Part shown: positions 37,827 through 57,607 of the stretch, one piece after another | Position numbering within the stretch: the first letter of the stretch is position 1 | Layout of the letters: each line of letters opens with the position of its first letter | Position numbers and translations under genes: made by a program | Assembly (NCBI RefSeq): GCF_032854445.1 | Contig: NC_088302.1 | Span: 20,581,338 to 20,645,337, forward strand | Direction: 5' to 3' | Source of the DNA: Liolophura sinensis | Taxonomy: Eukaryota > Mollusca > Polyplacophora > Chitonida > Chitonidae | Length of the DNA: 64,000 nt | Notes under the pieces: generated by a model | Told to the model about the DNA's origin: nothing | The model's database searches: none | The model's input: the letters and a program-made list of their open reading frames with translations, nothing else

Positions 37827-38017
37827 CCCTAAATGACCTAAAATTTCGCCCACAAAAGTGCATTTTTACAGGCAAAGAAATGTCACAAAATATAACATTC
37901 CACTAGAATATCATCCCATTTTCCAAGCAATCCTCAAAACACTTAAAAATCAATAAAACTCCCAGAATCAGGGAAAAATGGGCAAGATATTTATGGACGA
38001 AATTATGGTCTTTAGGG
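37827..38017. mobile_element. 191-bp MITE flanked by TA
   Basis: Ends CCCTAAATGACCTAAAATTT...CG and, inverted, CCCTAAAGACCATAATTTCG form an imperfect inverted repeat of about 24 bp; TA sits directly outside both (37825-37826, 38018-38019). Tc1/mariner-type target; no coding capacity. Confidence 0.78.
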
Positions 38018-38102
38018 TATAATTACACGTAATTACATGTGCTCTTTATACCACATTTTTGTATCAAGGATGTTGCTTTCGTTTTCACCCTAGCCGTCCT
38101 TT

Positions 38103-38312
38103 ATGTTACATAAAGTGTTACATATATTGTATATTGAGCATTGCATATACTGTGTGCTGAGTGTTACATATATTGTATTTCTGAGCATTACATGTACTCT
38201 ATACTGAGCATTACGTGTACTCTGTGCTGAGCATTACATGTACTCTAAACTGAGCATTAGATGTACTGAGCATTACATATACTGTATACTGAGCATTACA
38301 TATTATGTAGTC
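38103..38312. repeat. Imperfect 22-24-bp tandem repeat, about eight units
   Basis: Units of the form GAGCATTACATGTACTCTAT plus ACT with frequent changes (GAGTGTTACATATATTGTAT, GAGCATTAGATGTACT). Confidence 0.85.
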
Positions 38313-38916
38313 ATTTAGACACTGTTCAAGAAGTATAGTGTATATGTACGTATATTATCAGGTGGTTTCATTTCTTCATGCACAAGACATACATCAGTGT
38401 ACAGTGAAGTTTGCAAATTCCATTTGCACACTTTTCTCCATAATAGATGTACATGTACACTTGTGATGAAAGGTGGCTTGATTGTGTTACAGTGTAAAGG
38501 GTATCCACAGATTTTTGTTGTTGTTTTTTTTATAATGCAGTATATGCTTTTCTCAATTGTTCTGCTGAAAATATAGAGTTAGAGTGTTTTGGTCTGTGGT
38601 CGGACACTGTGTATTGAGAAACCATTGATTATGAACCTTCATTCTTTTGGGTTTTCAGAATCAATCTGCTGGCGCACAACAAGCAAACCACAGACAGGCT
38701 AGTGGTTCAGCTATCAGGGCCAAATATGGCTTTCTTATTTGGGCACCCCTTTTTGTCCATTAATTTGGGCAAAATTGTTTTCAGATATTAAAGCAAAAGA
38801 AAGCTAAAATGTGAGGTTTATCACACAGACGACTGAAAACTATGCATAAAAATACTTTCATTTATTTTGTCAGATTTTTTTAAAGAGTGTTGAAAGGCAT
38901 TCAGATATTTGAATAG

Positions 38917-39142
38917 TAAGGTAGGCTATATGAGCCATACTGACGGTACCAAGGAACTCTGACGTCACTTCACCTTTTTTCCTGATGTTCACGAGAAGGA
39001 AGGAATTTAGAGGAATGTTTTATCAGTAATCTTTTACACATGGGTAAAAAGAGTTATTCCAACAATCTGTGTCGTGTATAGAGTTGGAAAAACTTCCTCT
39101 GATGTCAAGAGTTCCTACACTCTGATAGTATGGTCCGCCTTA
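38917..39142. mobile_element. Foldback MITE candidate with about 45-bp imperfect TIR
   Basis: The left arm contains CCATACTGACGGTACCAAGG then AACTCTGACGTCA. The right arm read inverted gives CCATACTATCAGAGTGTAGG then AACTCTTGACATCA. Outer ends TAAGG and CCTTA. Confidence 0.65.
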
Positions 39143-39414
39143 GAGTCTGCCTTAGAATTCAAATGTTAAATGCCTTTAACTCTCTTCACAAAAATCTAAA
39201 AAAATAAATGACGTTCTATTTAGTGATGCCTACTTCAATATTTAGAGGTCTTTTCCTTTAAGGAACCTTAAGTTAATGCCAAATAATAAAGTTAATATAC
39301 CAAATCATAGTGTCAAAATTAAATTTTATGCAAGTTTAACATTTAAGTTTAATTTATCCAGGACTATTCTCTCATTATTGTTGCTGTTGTAAAAAGGGTA
39401 TGAAAATGTCCTGG

Positions 39415-39608
39415 TACCCTAATTCCTCAACCTTTTTGCATATAAAAGAGCAACTTTAAGTGCAATTTGTGCAAATTTTTATTTTGATATTTGAGACAAA
39501 ACTACATTGGTTGGATTGGCAAATTTCAGGACTTTACAAAAAGTATAATTTTATCAGTCTACACAGAGTAATGACCTCAGAACATGCGAAAAGGTTGAAG
39601 AATTACAG
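39415..39608 (+). mobile_element. MITE family A, copy 8 (near-consensus)
   Basis: TACCCTAATTCCTCAACCTT and GCGAAAAGGTTGAAGAATTA plus CAG at the ends, ACAAAACTACATTGGTTGGA inside. The best-preserved ends of the family, with a short internal deletion before the right end. Confidence 0.85.
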
Positions 39609-39639
39609 CTGTTGGCACTGACTAGAGCATGTACAGTAC

Positions 39640-40005
39640 ATGTGCAACAAGATGGTGCGTGTACATGTGCAACAGGATCATGCATGTGCAGCAGGATCAT
39701 ACATGTGCAACAGGATCGTACATGTGCAGTAGGATCGTACATGTGCAACAGGATCATACATGTACATGTGCAACAGGATCATACATGCACATGTAGCCTA
39801 CATGTGCAACAGGATCATACATGTACATGTGCAACAGGATCATACATGTGCAACAGGATCATACATGTACATGTGCAACAGGATCATACATGTGCAACAG
39901 GATCATGCTTGTACATGTACATGTACGGATGCATGATTGGAATTGTTTTTTCATGTACATCATACATGTATATCATAATGTACATGTGCAACAGGATCAT
40001 ACATG
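39640..40005. repeat. ACATGTGCAACAGGATCAT minisatellite
   Basis: The roughly 19-bp unit ACATGTGCAACAGGATCAT recurs about a dozen times, often with an extra ACATGT inserted; the last unit is isolated near 39985. It keeps a 199-codon plus-strand frame open (39612-40211, HTCTCATGS-like repeats), which I regard as an artefact. Confidence 0.92.
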
Positions 40006-40703
40006 TACTTGTATTTACAGTTTTACTTGCTATTCTGATTTATACATATGTACATATACGTATGGTTGTAAATATCCACAAGTTTACAGTGGGATTATGC
40101 TCGTTCAGTTACAGTTCTGCTTGTAGCTGGACAGTATTAATACAGGTACACATTTGTGGTATAATCATGATTGTGCAATTTTCAGTTTCCAAATTGATCA
40201 CGATAATTTGACATGAATGATATTTTACAGTTAAAAATGTATGGTATACAGTGTATGTGTGTCCATTGAAGTGTGAATGATATGTGAAACATGTTAAGGC
40301 ACATGGTATGTCCCAACTGTCATATAGGTCAGTGTTACTTTTGGAAGTGTAAGTACAAGGTATTATGAGATAAGGATTGAGGGTGGCAGTGTTCGTTATG
40401 GTTTTTAAGATGGGCACGACTTTATACATGTATCATTGTTGATTCAGAGGCCTTGCGAAGTGTGATAGACTTCACAAGCCGATGCTGTTCTTTAATTAAC
40501 TAAGAAATGTTATGATCTGATTGATTAGGATATTGTTTTATTCTTGTTTTATTTTAACCAGATTTTAAATAGGAGGTTTGTGGAGGCTGTATGCTGTTTG
40601 TACACACCTAGAACAGCTTTTAATATTTATTCTGTGAAATAAAAAGTAATGAACTTGAATTATACTTGCATATACGTGGATACTGTTGTTTTTATTTGGA
40701 CAG

Positions 40704-49391
<8,688 letters not shown>

Positions 49392-50100
49392 CCACTTCTG
49401 AGCTGGCTGAATCCAGATAGAGACTGGACTGTGCATGTGGATGTGGTGACCCGAAACTAGTTGCATCACTCTGCAACGGATTTCACAGTTTCCCATGAAA
49501 ATTTAATATGAACCAGTTTGTATAATGAGAAATGTTTGGTCGTGCTGGGCACTGCCTTAATGAGCGTATGATGTACTGTAGATTCCTTGAACACTGCTGC
49601 GGCTTGTTGTGTTTCCGCTTGACTTGGACCATGTGTGTGACTTGGGTCCAATATGGATGTATGTGTTGGGAGACAGCAAGCTGAGGACCAAGTATACACA
49701 TCTGACCATTACAATAGTGTTTTGGTCTTCCCAACTGAATTCACATGGAATGGAAATGACTGGCAACTCAGAACATTCTATAATGTAACACCAAATATAC
49801 TGTTCAAATACGCATAACAAAGTTTAGTTCTAACACTTTGCCTTACACTTTATTTACACATATGCTAATTTCTTTACAGCAGTACTTTAATATGCAATTT
49901 CTTGGACATATAAACCACTGCTTGAGATTAGTATTTTCAATTTCATTTGTGTTGAATCCATATCCGTATCTCTTTTTGGAGCTACTGCTCCCAAACAAAG
50001 GGAACATTTTTTTTTTAATTAAAATTATGAAAACAATGTTATATGACTGAGTTCTTTTTATTTAGGCCATAATTAAAGTCCTGTTTGATCACTGGAAGTC
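49392..50100 (+). other. Probable CSK 3' UTR with ATTAAA candidates
   Basis: The bases after the CSK stop are repeat-poor. The variant poly(A) signal ATTAAA occurs at 50018 and 50072, each followed by T-rich sequence; no AATAAA was seen before about 50640. The 3' end is therefore likely near 50.05-50.1 kb, but this is inferred from motifs only. Confidence 0.3.
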
Positions 50101-50257
50101 TATATATATTTCTGTTTGTATTTGTAAACACAAAGGCACATGTAGGGCATTGGGGTGCTGTTAAAGTATAGGTTAAAAGCAAAGAAAACACCAACATAAA
50201 GAGTGTCAAACAAAAAACCATTTAACACTGTCTAGGAAAGTACATGTATGTCGATCT

Positions 50258-50280
50258 ATTTTTTTTTTTTTTTTTTTTTT
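50258..50280. repeat. Poly-T run
   Basis: About 23 consecutive T shortly after the predicted CSK 3' end. Confidence 0.9.
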
Positions 50281-50334
50281 ATCTGTTGATCTGAGTATTA
50301 GATTGCATTGGAAACATTGGATTGCAAATTAGCT

Positions 50335-50570
50335 TTTTCTGACCGATATCTTCGTGTCAGGTTTTTGTTACTGAACACACAAAGACAGCAGCATGCATAT
50401 ACATATTATTAGTTACATGGTTACTCAGTGATAGGATACGCAAATATATGGTGTCAATAATGCTCGTATATTATCCAAAAAGGGAGATAACTTACTCAGC
50501 AGACATTTGTTGTTGTCTTCAAAGGGAGATAACTTACTCAGCAGACACATTTGTTGTTGTCTGCAGGAGT
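50335..50570. repeat. AAAGGGAGATAAC element, copy 2, with internal tandem duplication
   Basis: Shares blocks with 18280-18570. The unit AAAGGGAGATAACTTACTCA then GCAGACA...TTGTTGTTGTCT occurs twice in tandem (about 50479-50520 and 50521-50563). Confidence 0.65.
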
Positions 50571-50869
50571 TGAGAACGTATCTGCGCGACACATGACCGT
50601 TGTTGTTCAGTGAAAAGCGGAGTATTTTGTCTTATGCGGAATAAATACAGCTGTGAATGTAGTTTGCCAAATAGGTCTTGTGCATGTATTTCAAAAGAAA
50701 ATTACATGGGTGGGATGTGACGTCATTGATATGCATGTCCAAACAGACAACTGTAGAATGTTTTAAAAGTTTTTTTACTCGATTGGAAATGTTCTAAATG
50801 AAAATTAGTCGAATGGTTTTAATGGTTTTTCGCGTCTTTTCCACCAACGTGCAGATGAACCCCCTATCC

Positions 50870-51195
50870 AACGCTGGCTGCCCTCGTACAAGTGAAATAT
50901 TTGTGAATACGGCGTAAAACACCAATGGAATAAATAAACGGGGGTATCCATAGCTCAGTGGTTAGCATGCCAACACTGCGCAATAACTCTGGAGTCTCTC
51001 ACTCATGCATTCAAGTCACTGGGAGTCCAGCTCATGCTGCCTTTTTCTCAGTTTGTACGTGGGAAGGTCAGCCATCAACCTGTGGTTTGTTGTGGATTTC
51101 CACCGTCCTCTGCCCACCATAATGCTGCCCGTTGTCGTATAGGGAAATACTCTTGAGTACGGCGTGAAACACCAGTCAAATAAATCAAATAAAAA
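50870..51195 (+). repeat. Two SINE family 1 copies head to tail
   Basis: A 3' fragment (50870-50940, AACGCTGGCTGCCCTCGTAC, AAACACCAATGGAATAAATA) abuts a full copy (50941-51195) that starts GGGGTATCCATAGCTCAGTG directly after the AAATAAAC tail. Either insertion into a SINE tail or a composite element. Confidence 0.85.
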
Positions 51196-52114
51196 ATTAT
51201 TAATTAATCTGACGGTCATTTGAGATATACATATAGTACCTCATTTTAGTATTTTATTTTTTTTTATTTCTTATCTTGTTTTGGCAATACTGTACCAGTA
51301 CCAGCCTAGAACCTTCATCATGCATTACAGACATTAAGTAATGTAAATGGTGGCAGTACTATAAATACGTAGTCATTATGTCCATAGTGACTGAAACAAT
51401 ATGTTCTTAAAATTTAATTCTACAACCCTTCACCATTTTGGTATATAAAGCAGGGATCAAGAATAGATTAGCCTATGATTGACACGATTGACGAGGACTA
51501 GACAACTTTGCATCTAGGCGAAGCCAAGATACAATGACGTGTTGTCTGAGTCAAGCGTGGGCTGACCTATCTATAACATACCGTATTTTTTCGAGTCAAT
51601 AATTTGATAAACCATGGTTAATATAGAGAAATCCTGTTGACTGATTGGTTGCACATGGCGAGAAAAAAAGACAGTATGTGGTCAAGTGGAAAAGCTTGTC
51701 CGATGACGTAAATGCAACCTACAAGTCTGTTTATAAAACAAGATGTTTTTTTTTCGTTGACAATATCAATTGTTATAGACGTCATGCCAGGTGTCGCACA
51801 ACAATTTCTGGTGACAACGATATATACGTTTCATTCCATCCTCATTGAAAGTTCTGATGTCACAGAAAAGTTAAATTTTTGCAACAGGTGTGCGGCAGAC
51901 AGTTTGTACACGCCTGACGCAGTGTTCATTTCACGGAGAGAAATGTGCCAGATCGGAACCTACGAATGTTACACCGTTAAAACAATTTGCTCGTTTATTT
52001 CCTACAGACGCATTTAATATCAATTTGATACTGGTGTGAACTGACATCAGTCACATAGGTTGGTACCACTCTTATTTAGAAGCAATGGTTTTGCCTGGAG
52101 TGCGGACCACGAAT

Positions 52115-52172
52115 TATTTAGAATATTCTTAAGCATGGCGTGAAACACCAATGAAATAAATAATCAACGAGA
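52115..52172 (+). repeat. SINE family 1, 3' end fragment
   Basis: AGAATATTCTTAAGCATGGC then GTGAAACACCAATGAAATAA. About 55 bp only. Confidence 0.75.
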
Positions 52173-52266
52173 TATTTAAAGTAAGTATAAATATCTATGG
52201 TACTTATATCCAAGTACTTAATACCCACATCTAACGTTTTGAGGAGGATTATAGAAGAGAAATAAT

Positions 52267-52412
52267 GTTCCTGCTGTGGGTGTCTAGTGGCAGTTTTTTG
52301 TTGTCAATGAGGTCGAAGGGGTTTACAAAAAAATGGGTCTCAGGCTACAACGTCGACGAACCTCGTCTACCTTATTGACTAGAATTGCAGCTAGACACCC
52401 ATAGCAGGAGCA
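52267..52412. mobile_element. Foldback element (long imperfect hairpin)
   Basis: GTTCCTGCTGTGGGTGTCTA...GGCAG at the left pairs with the right end, which read inverted is GCTCCTGCTATGGGTGTCTA...TGCAA. Partial pairing continues inward (TCAATGAGGT / TCAATAAGGT). About 146 bp with a short loop. No coding capacity. Confidence 0.8.
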
Positions 52413-52597
52413 AAGCATGTGTATAAACTTGCGAAACATAAATGGATTTTAATAAGAGGCCTTTTTCTTTGTACTTGTAACTTCTAACTGAAGGTCTGTA
52501 ATATGAGCATTTTCGCAAATGAGGAAAAAAGAAATGGAAATAGAGGCTCCAAATTCCAGAATTTCATTAATTTGAAATTGGTTTTGAGTGCTTAAAG

Positions 52598-52838
52598 GTG
52601 CCGAGGTAGTTAGCGTTCCAGCGCGGCGCAATGAACCAGAAGCTACTTATAAATTAATGCGATCGGTGTGAGTGTCAAGTCCAGCTCATGCTGGCTTCCT
52701 TTCCGGCCGTATGTGGGAAGGTCTGGTAGCAACCAGCATTTCGCCCGGTTTCCTCCCATCTTAATGCTGGTGGCCATCCTGTAAGGGAAATATTTTTGAG
52801 TTCGACGAAAAATGCAGATCAGATAAATAAATAAATGG
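52598..52838 (+). repeat. SINE family 1, full-length diverged copy
   Basis: AGGTAGTTAGCGTTCCAGCG, GTCCAGCTCATGCTGGCTTC and CAGATAAATAAATAAATGG. Many changes in the A box. Confidence 0.82.
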
Positions 52839-53978
52839 ATGCTTTAAATTATTTTCGCAGATGGGAATGAGACTTTATAGAGGGATGTTGGATGGATCAT
52901 TTTATACATCGTCGGTGATAACTGATCCAACGGATTATACATTTTTCATAATCTCATCTAGAATTACCGATGCACTTAAAGGATCGCTGTTGGCACCCCG
53001 GACCAGTGAAGCCACGTGCAAAGGTTTGTCTTCACCCACCATGCTCAGAGGTCAGTTGCTTTCTTAGCTGCAACAAACCACACCATTAGTATCTTGGTCG
53101 AATGGTTACAACATCGTATCTTCTATAATGAGTGCCAAGAATCATTGAATTTTTGCGGACAGCCGTGCCTATTGGGAGGTTGCGCTTGTTTTGCTGTCCG
53201 AGTGCCCAATTTACTAGCCTAAAGCTAAGCTGGACGTTCCTATCGTAACTGACATGATTTACACTTGTCTATTTCGTGATGTCAAAATGTTGTGAAAATA
53301 CACGCCATTGTGCATCTTGTTTTTGAAAAATGACCCTTCAAATTAGATAGGCACACTACGTGTTACTATTGAAGGTTCAAGACTGTAATTGACTTGTCAG
53401 CTGTGGAAACACTTATAGCGTCAAACAGACAGTCTACGGGCACAAGGCCTACAGTTGACATTAGAAACAACCAAATCATCTGAAGCTTTAGATTTGCCGT
53501 CTGGTACACCGTCGGTGGCTTTTACTGACATTGTCTTGCATAAAGCAGGAAAATTTAATACGCTGGTTCACTCAGTGTGAAGACGTATACAGATTAGTTG
53601 TATGGCGGGCTGACAGACGAGTGATAACCCAACCGGCCCCTCCGGCAAGGGTAGACAGCTAGTAGTGATGATTTGTTGTTGCTGAAGGACATGAGGACAG
53701 TGTGAATTTAGAATTTCACAGTGGTAGACCTGTCATTCTGCCATCAATGATCAGAATTTGTTCGCGTTTTCATTGCTGGGTGTAATATCGTCTCAATCAA
53801 ACTAGGCACGGTGTATGTTTAACTGTCATTTGAAATGAAGAAAGGTTCGACAACGGTTTTTTTTTTCTTTCTTTTTTTTTGCGGGGTGGGGGGCAATACT
53901 GTACCTAAAGTTATTTGCCGTAGTTATTATCAAAACTACGCGGTTCTGAGTGAGAAAAGAGATAAAACTATACAGGCT

Positions 53979-54632
53979 TCAAACGTTAATGTTTGTAAAT
54001 ATTGTACTGAGTAAGTCTCGTAGGATCACATTTTGTTCGGCGTCAGTACTGAGTTGATTTAAGATTACTAGTCTAAGTAGGTCTAGTTCATTGCTTAGTG
54101 CTGAGTATGATGAGATATGCCAAGTACTGACCCCTAGAGTTTCTGTAACGATTGAGTGAAGCGTGATGGTGTCTTTGGCATTGCGATCCAGTGCGTCAGA
54201 AAGCATGGGATTGCAGTGAGACTTCAGGCATGTCATTTCAGTGAGCCAGCATGCATCGCGCTCCAGTAAGCCATGGACTGATACAGTGTCACCAGGCATT
54301 GCGCTCCTATTATCCAGCATTACGAATGTGGCATGCCTGTTACATGGCCACACCGGTGACGAAGTTTCTCGGTTGCCTTTGGGACAAATATGCCTCTCTG
54401 TTTTAATCATGCTTTGGCAGGTTAAACACACTCTCGAATCTTGGCACAGGGGTTTTATTTGTATATGATTGGATGGCCTATGAGAACATCTCCCGTCACG
54501 CTGTATTCCTTTGTCCGATGGGAATGGATAATGATGGTCTTCTGCTGTACAATGAACAAGACTTCTTTGTCTTGCGGCTAATGATGTCAAAAGGCCTTGT
54601 AACAGGTGGTTCCTGACCTTTTAAAAATGTCT
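53979..54632 (-). CDS. Unrecognised 218-codon open stretch (hypothetical)
   Basis: A single minus-strand frame is open from a TAA upstream of about 54632 to the stop at 53979. It begins HFKKVRNHLLQ and continues LTSLAARQRSLVHCTAEDHH. No ATG lies near its start; the first methionine is about 65 residues in, so it would need to be an exon. It is cysteine- and histidine-rich (CLTCQSMIKTERHICPKGN) with no domain I recognise. The local GC content is a little higher than in the flanks. Length alone makes it unusual in AT-rich DNA, but chance or a decayed element is quite possible. Confidence 0.2.
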
Positions 54633-54836
54633 TTAATATCTGTAGTCGTTAACAACCCTGAGCTACGAACAGTTTCTGACCGCCACCCCCTCCCGCCGAC
54701 GGAAGCCCTTCAGAATCCTGTGGGTAACCCTGTAACTATGCCCTCTCACAATATGTGAAGATATCTTACCATATAAATGACGGCTTAAGCTCTGAGATGT
54801 GAGGAGCAGTGTTTTGATCGAAGAACGCACCACACT

Positions 54837-55083
54837 CAAAACATTAATCTGTTAATTTTAACAATAAGTCTGTTGTCCGAGTGATACTAGAATGTGTTCT
54901 TTATTATAACATAATACTCTGTCTTATTCAACATAACACCCCGTTAGTCTAATATGATCTTTATGTTTAATTAAGGGATTCTGTATTTAACTCACATTTA
55001 ACAGAGTAATCTGTTGCATTAGCAGAATATATTCTAGCATTACCCAGACTTTCTGTTAAACTTAACAGATTAATTTTTTGGAC
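54837..55083. mobile_element. MITE with ACAGATTAA-type inverted repeats
   Basis: The left end CAAAACATTAATCTGTTAAT then TTTAACA matches the inverted right end CCAAAAAATTAATCTGTTAA then GTTTAACA. Internal copies of TTAACAGAGTAATCTGTTG and similar recur. A possible ACT target duplication flanks it. About 247 bp, non-coding. Confidence 0.75.
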
Positions 55084-55516
55084 TGTACGTTTGTCTTTTA
55101 AAATGATATAGACCCTGCCTGAAATTTTCGGCTGTGGAAAAATTCAACTAGAGATTTTATACAGAAAAAGAAAACGTGTATATGTTTGCCTAGTTCTGTT
55201 TTCCTCGGCGTTTAGATCAAAGGCATGTCTTGTAAAACAAAACGTTACTTGGGCCTATAGTGTACGCCTCAATGGCACCATGTAGCACGTCGCCATAGTA
55301 AATGCGCTTGAGGCGAAGCTGTGACAGCTTTGTAAAGCGGGCCTCCAATCGAAGGTGCATGTGATACGCATGTATTAATTAATTTATTTATTCAACATAC
55401 TAACTGAATGATTGACTGATGTGTAGCTCATCTTCAGTTGTACGTCGGGAGTTTTAACACATAACACACATCTGAACTGGTTCGAAGTGAGCTGGTTGCC
55501 ATTGATTCAGTTGTCC

Positions 55517-55640
55517 ATTTTTATTGATTTATTTATTTATTGACTGGCGTATTTTGCGCCGTACACAAGAATATTCCACTTATACGACGGTGGCCAGCAT
55601 TCTGGTGAGAGGAAATCAGGAAAAAACCTGGGGAAATGTC
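55517..55640 (-). repeat. SINE family 1, 5'-truncated reverse copy
   Basis: TTTATTGATTTATTTATTTA tail, GCGCCGTACACAAGAATATT and GACGGTGGCCAGCATTCTGG; stops at the CCTGGGG zone. Confidence 0.8.
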
Positions 55641-55934
55641 AAATTTTAATCACCCATAGGCCTAAGCCACGCCCTCGTTTTATTAGTTAAAAGAATGGAA
55701 GATAACGTGGTGTTAAATATCAGGTTTGCAGTACCAATACATCCATCCTATCACAATAGCCTTCCCGCCATACACTATACGTCATACTCTAGGAATTATT
55801 TATCTCGTCCATATCTTTGACTTCCGCCGTCCAGAAGGCTTATACATTTTACGTTGTCAAACATCAACAATGTCCAGACACCTTCCTTTATTCTGCGCTG
55901 TCAACCAGAATATGTATAGCTTTCTCATTCGTTG

Positions 55935-56255
55935 GGAGCGGGTCGTGGTTGAGTGGTCTTTCAATCTCTAGAGGACACCCTATGTGTGGGTTCAAATCCG
56001 ACCATGCACAGGAAATTTGTAGATGTCTCCACTCTTCTTGCCCCTGGGACGTTGGTAACAAGTATTCGTGGACGCTCATGTCTTCTTTTGCACTGTCTAA
56101 CTTTCTTTGAGGACTACCGGTTCTTGTCTTCCACCAGTGTGGTGTGCATGTCTGTGTGTCACACATGGGAAATATTGTCGGTGATTTGCCAAAGGTTTGT
56201 GGTTTATCACAAGGTTTTCTCCAAGTAATATATATTTAAACAATCAAATAAACAA
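55935..56255 (+). repeat. SINE family 2, copy 3
   Basis: GTCGTGGTTGAGTGGTCTTT head, GTGTGGGTTCAAATCCGACC B box, CTTGTCTTCCACCAGTGTGG and TTTGCCAAAGGTTTGTGGTT body, AATCAAATAAACAATG tail. Confidence 0.75.
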
Positions 56256-57429
56256 TGATTTCAATTTAAAAGATTTAGCCAACGATTTGGCATTCTGGCG
56301 CTAATCTATCTTTCGGGTGACCTTTCAGATTGAAGTGATCGTTATTTAAGATGATTATCAGGACCCCTTGCAACTAGATAGGACATCGCCCCACTTCGGT
56401 GCAGCATTGAGGTGTAATTTTTTCATGCAGAAAAACAAATAAAACTTACTTGAATACCAAGTACAATTACTGAAGAACGTGTGAAAAAAATTAGAGTGAT
56501 GCGATTAATACTTTTTGTTTCGTCAAAAGATAAAAGTAGTCAGAAGCAGGTTTTGCTATTTTAAGGCGTTTTTCTGAGGGAATTTTCATAATAAAAATAT
56601 GATTACGTGAACCAAACTTATTTCCACATATTTGATGTCTAGGTAGGGAGTAGTCTGCTATAACGAAGTATCGTCTTGGTTCAGGCAAACATAGTTTTAT
56701 AAATGGAAAAAAATGAAATAATTTGGAAGTTCTGAGGAACTCTACATTCACCGAAATATTCCTGTAATAGCATACTTTTTTTTCAGTGCTCAGCAAAATG
56801 GGGCAATGGAAGAGGGGGGAGGGTGAGTGAATTTGAACCACACAAGAATTACTTTTTATATATCTTCATACATTGTCAAGCTATATGATAGATAAGTTTA
56901 AATATATTATTGTAAATATATATAGATTATATACGGTATTCTTCCAGTGAAAGCTCAACGTTTTATACTTTTTAACAGCATATCGTACAATTGCATTGAG
57001 AAACGGGAGCGCCTGTTTATCAGTTTAGAGTTGTAATAAATGTCTGTTAAAGACACCGTCATATGTTCATATATTCGTAAGACAAAACTCGTTTCCAATA
57101 ACAAACATTAGATGTAAAAAAATATTATCCTCCATTTAACGACGTACAGTAGACTGAAGGTTAGAAACGAATATTTCAGCTTGGCCTGTTCCACCCGCTA
57201 CAGCTTACAATCTGCTATTACATAACAACTTCAAGCGCATACTGGGGAAGCCCTGGCGTCATTTTACAGACAATCTGTCACTGTGAGAAGGTTGGCAACC
57301 GACCTGAGCTACATCTGGTTGCAAGGCATGCTTTACAAACGTTTTATGTCAAAGAAAATGTGCCGTAAATAACTCTTGAACGTTGTTTTGAATATTGATC
57401 TTACGATTGTAGTTTTTGGCCCCTATTTG
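56256..57429. other. No recognised gene
   Basis: Anonymous sequence; an open frame on the minus strand (56491-56841, 116 codons) shows no known motif. Confidence 0.45.
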
Positions 57430-57607
57430 TTCAGAGTGACTGGACACCTGTGTTTATAGCAACTTGACATCTGTGTGTTCATAGTGACTTGACACCTGTG
57501 TTCATAGTCACCTGACATCTGTGTGTTCACAGTGACTTGACGCCTGTGTGTTCAGAGTCACTTAACCTTTTCACGGTCAGAGTCACTTGACATCTGTTTG
57601 TTCAGAG
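57430..57607. repeat. Imperfect 25-bp tandem repeat, about seven units
   Basis: Units such as GTGTTCATAGTGACTTGACA plus CCTGT with frequent changes (CACAGTGACTTGACGCCTGT, AGAGTCACTTGACATCTGT). Confidence 0.85.

Noticed and set aside
39612-40211. 199-codon plus-strand open frame with HVQQDHTC repeats
   Set aside because: It is produced by the ACATGTGCAACAGGATCAT minisatellite; the overlapping frames read the same repeat and nothing resembles a protein family.
51645-52017. Overlapping open frames with several cysteines (NFCNRCAADSLY)
   Set aside because: Two frames overlap without splice support or a known cysteine pattern; treated as chance.
52861-53026. Exon-like segment: TTCGCAG|ATGGGAATGAGA ... 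TGCAAAG|GTTTGTC
   Set aside because: It has acceptor- and donor-like borders and an open frame, but no recognisable domain, weak donor and no neighbouring exon; the preceding bases are a SINE tail.
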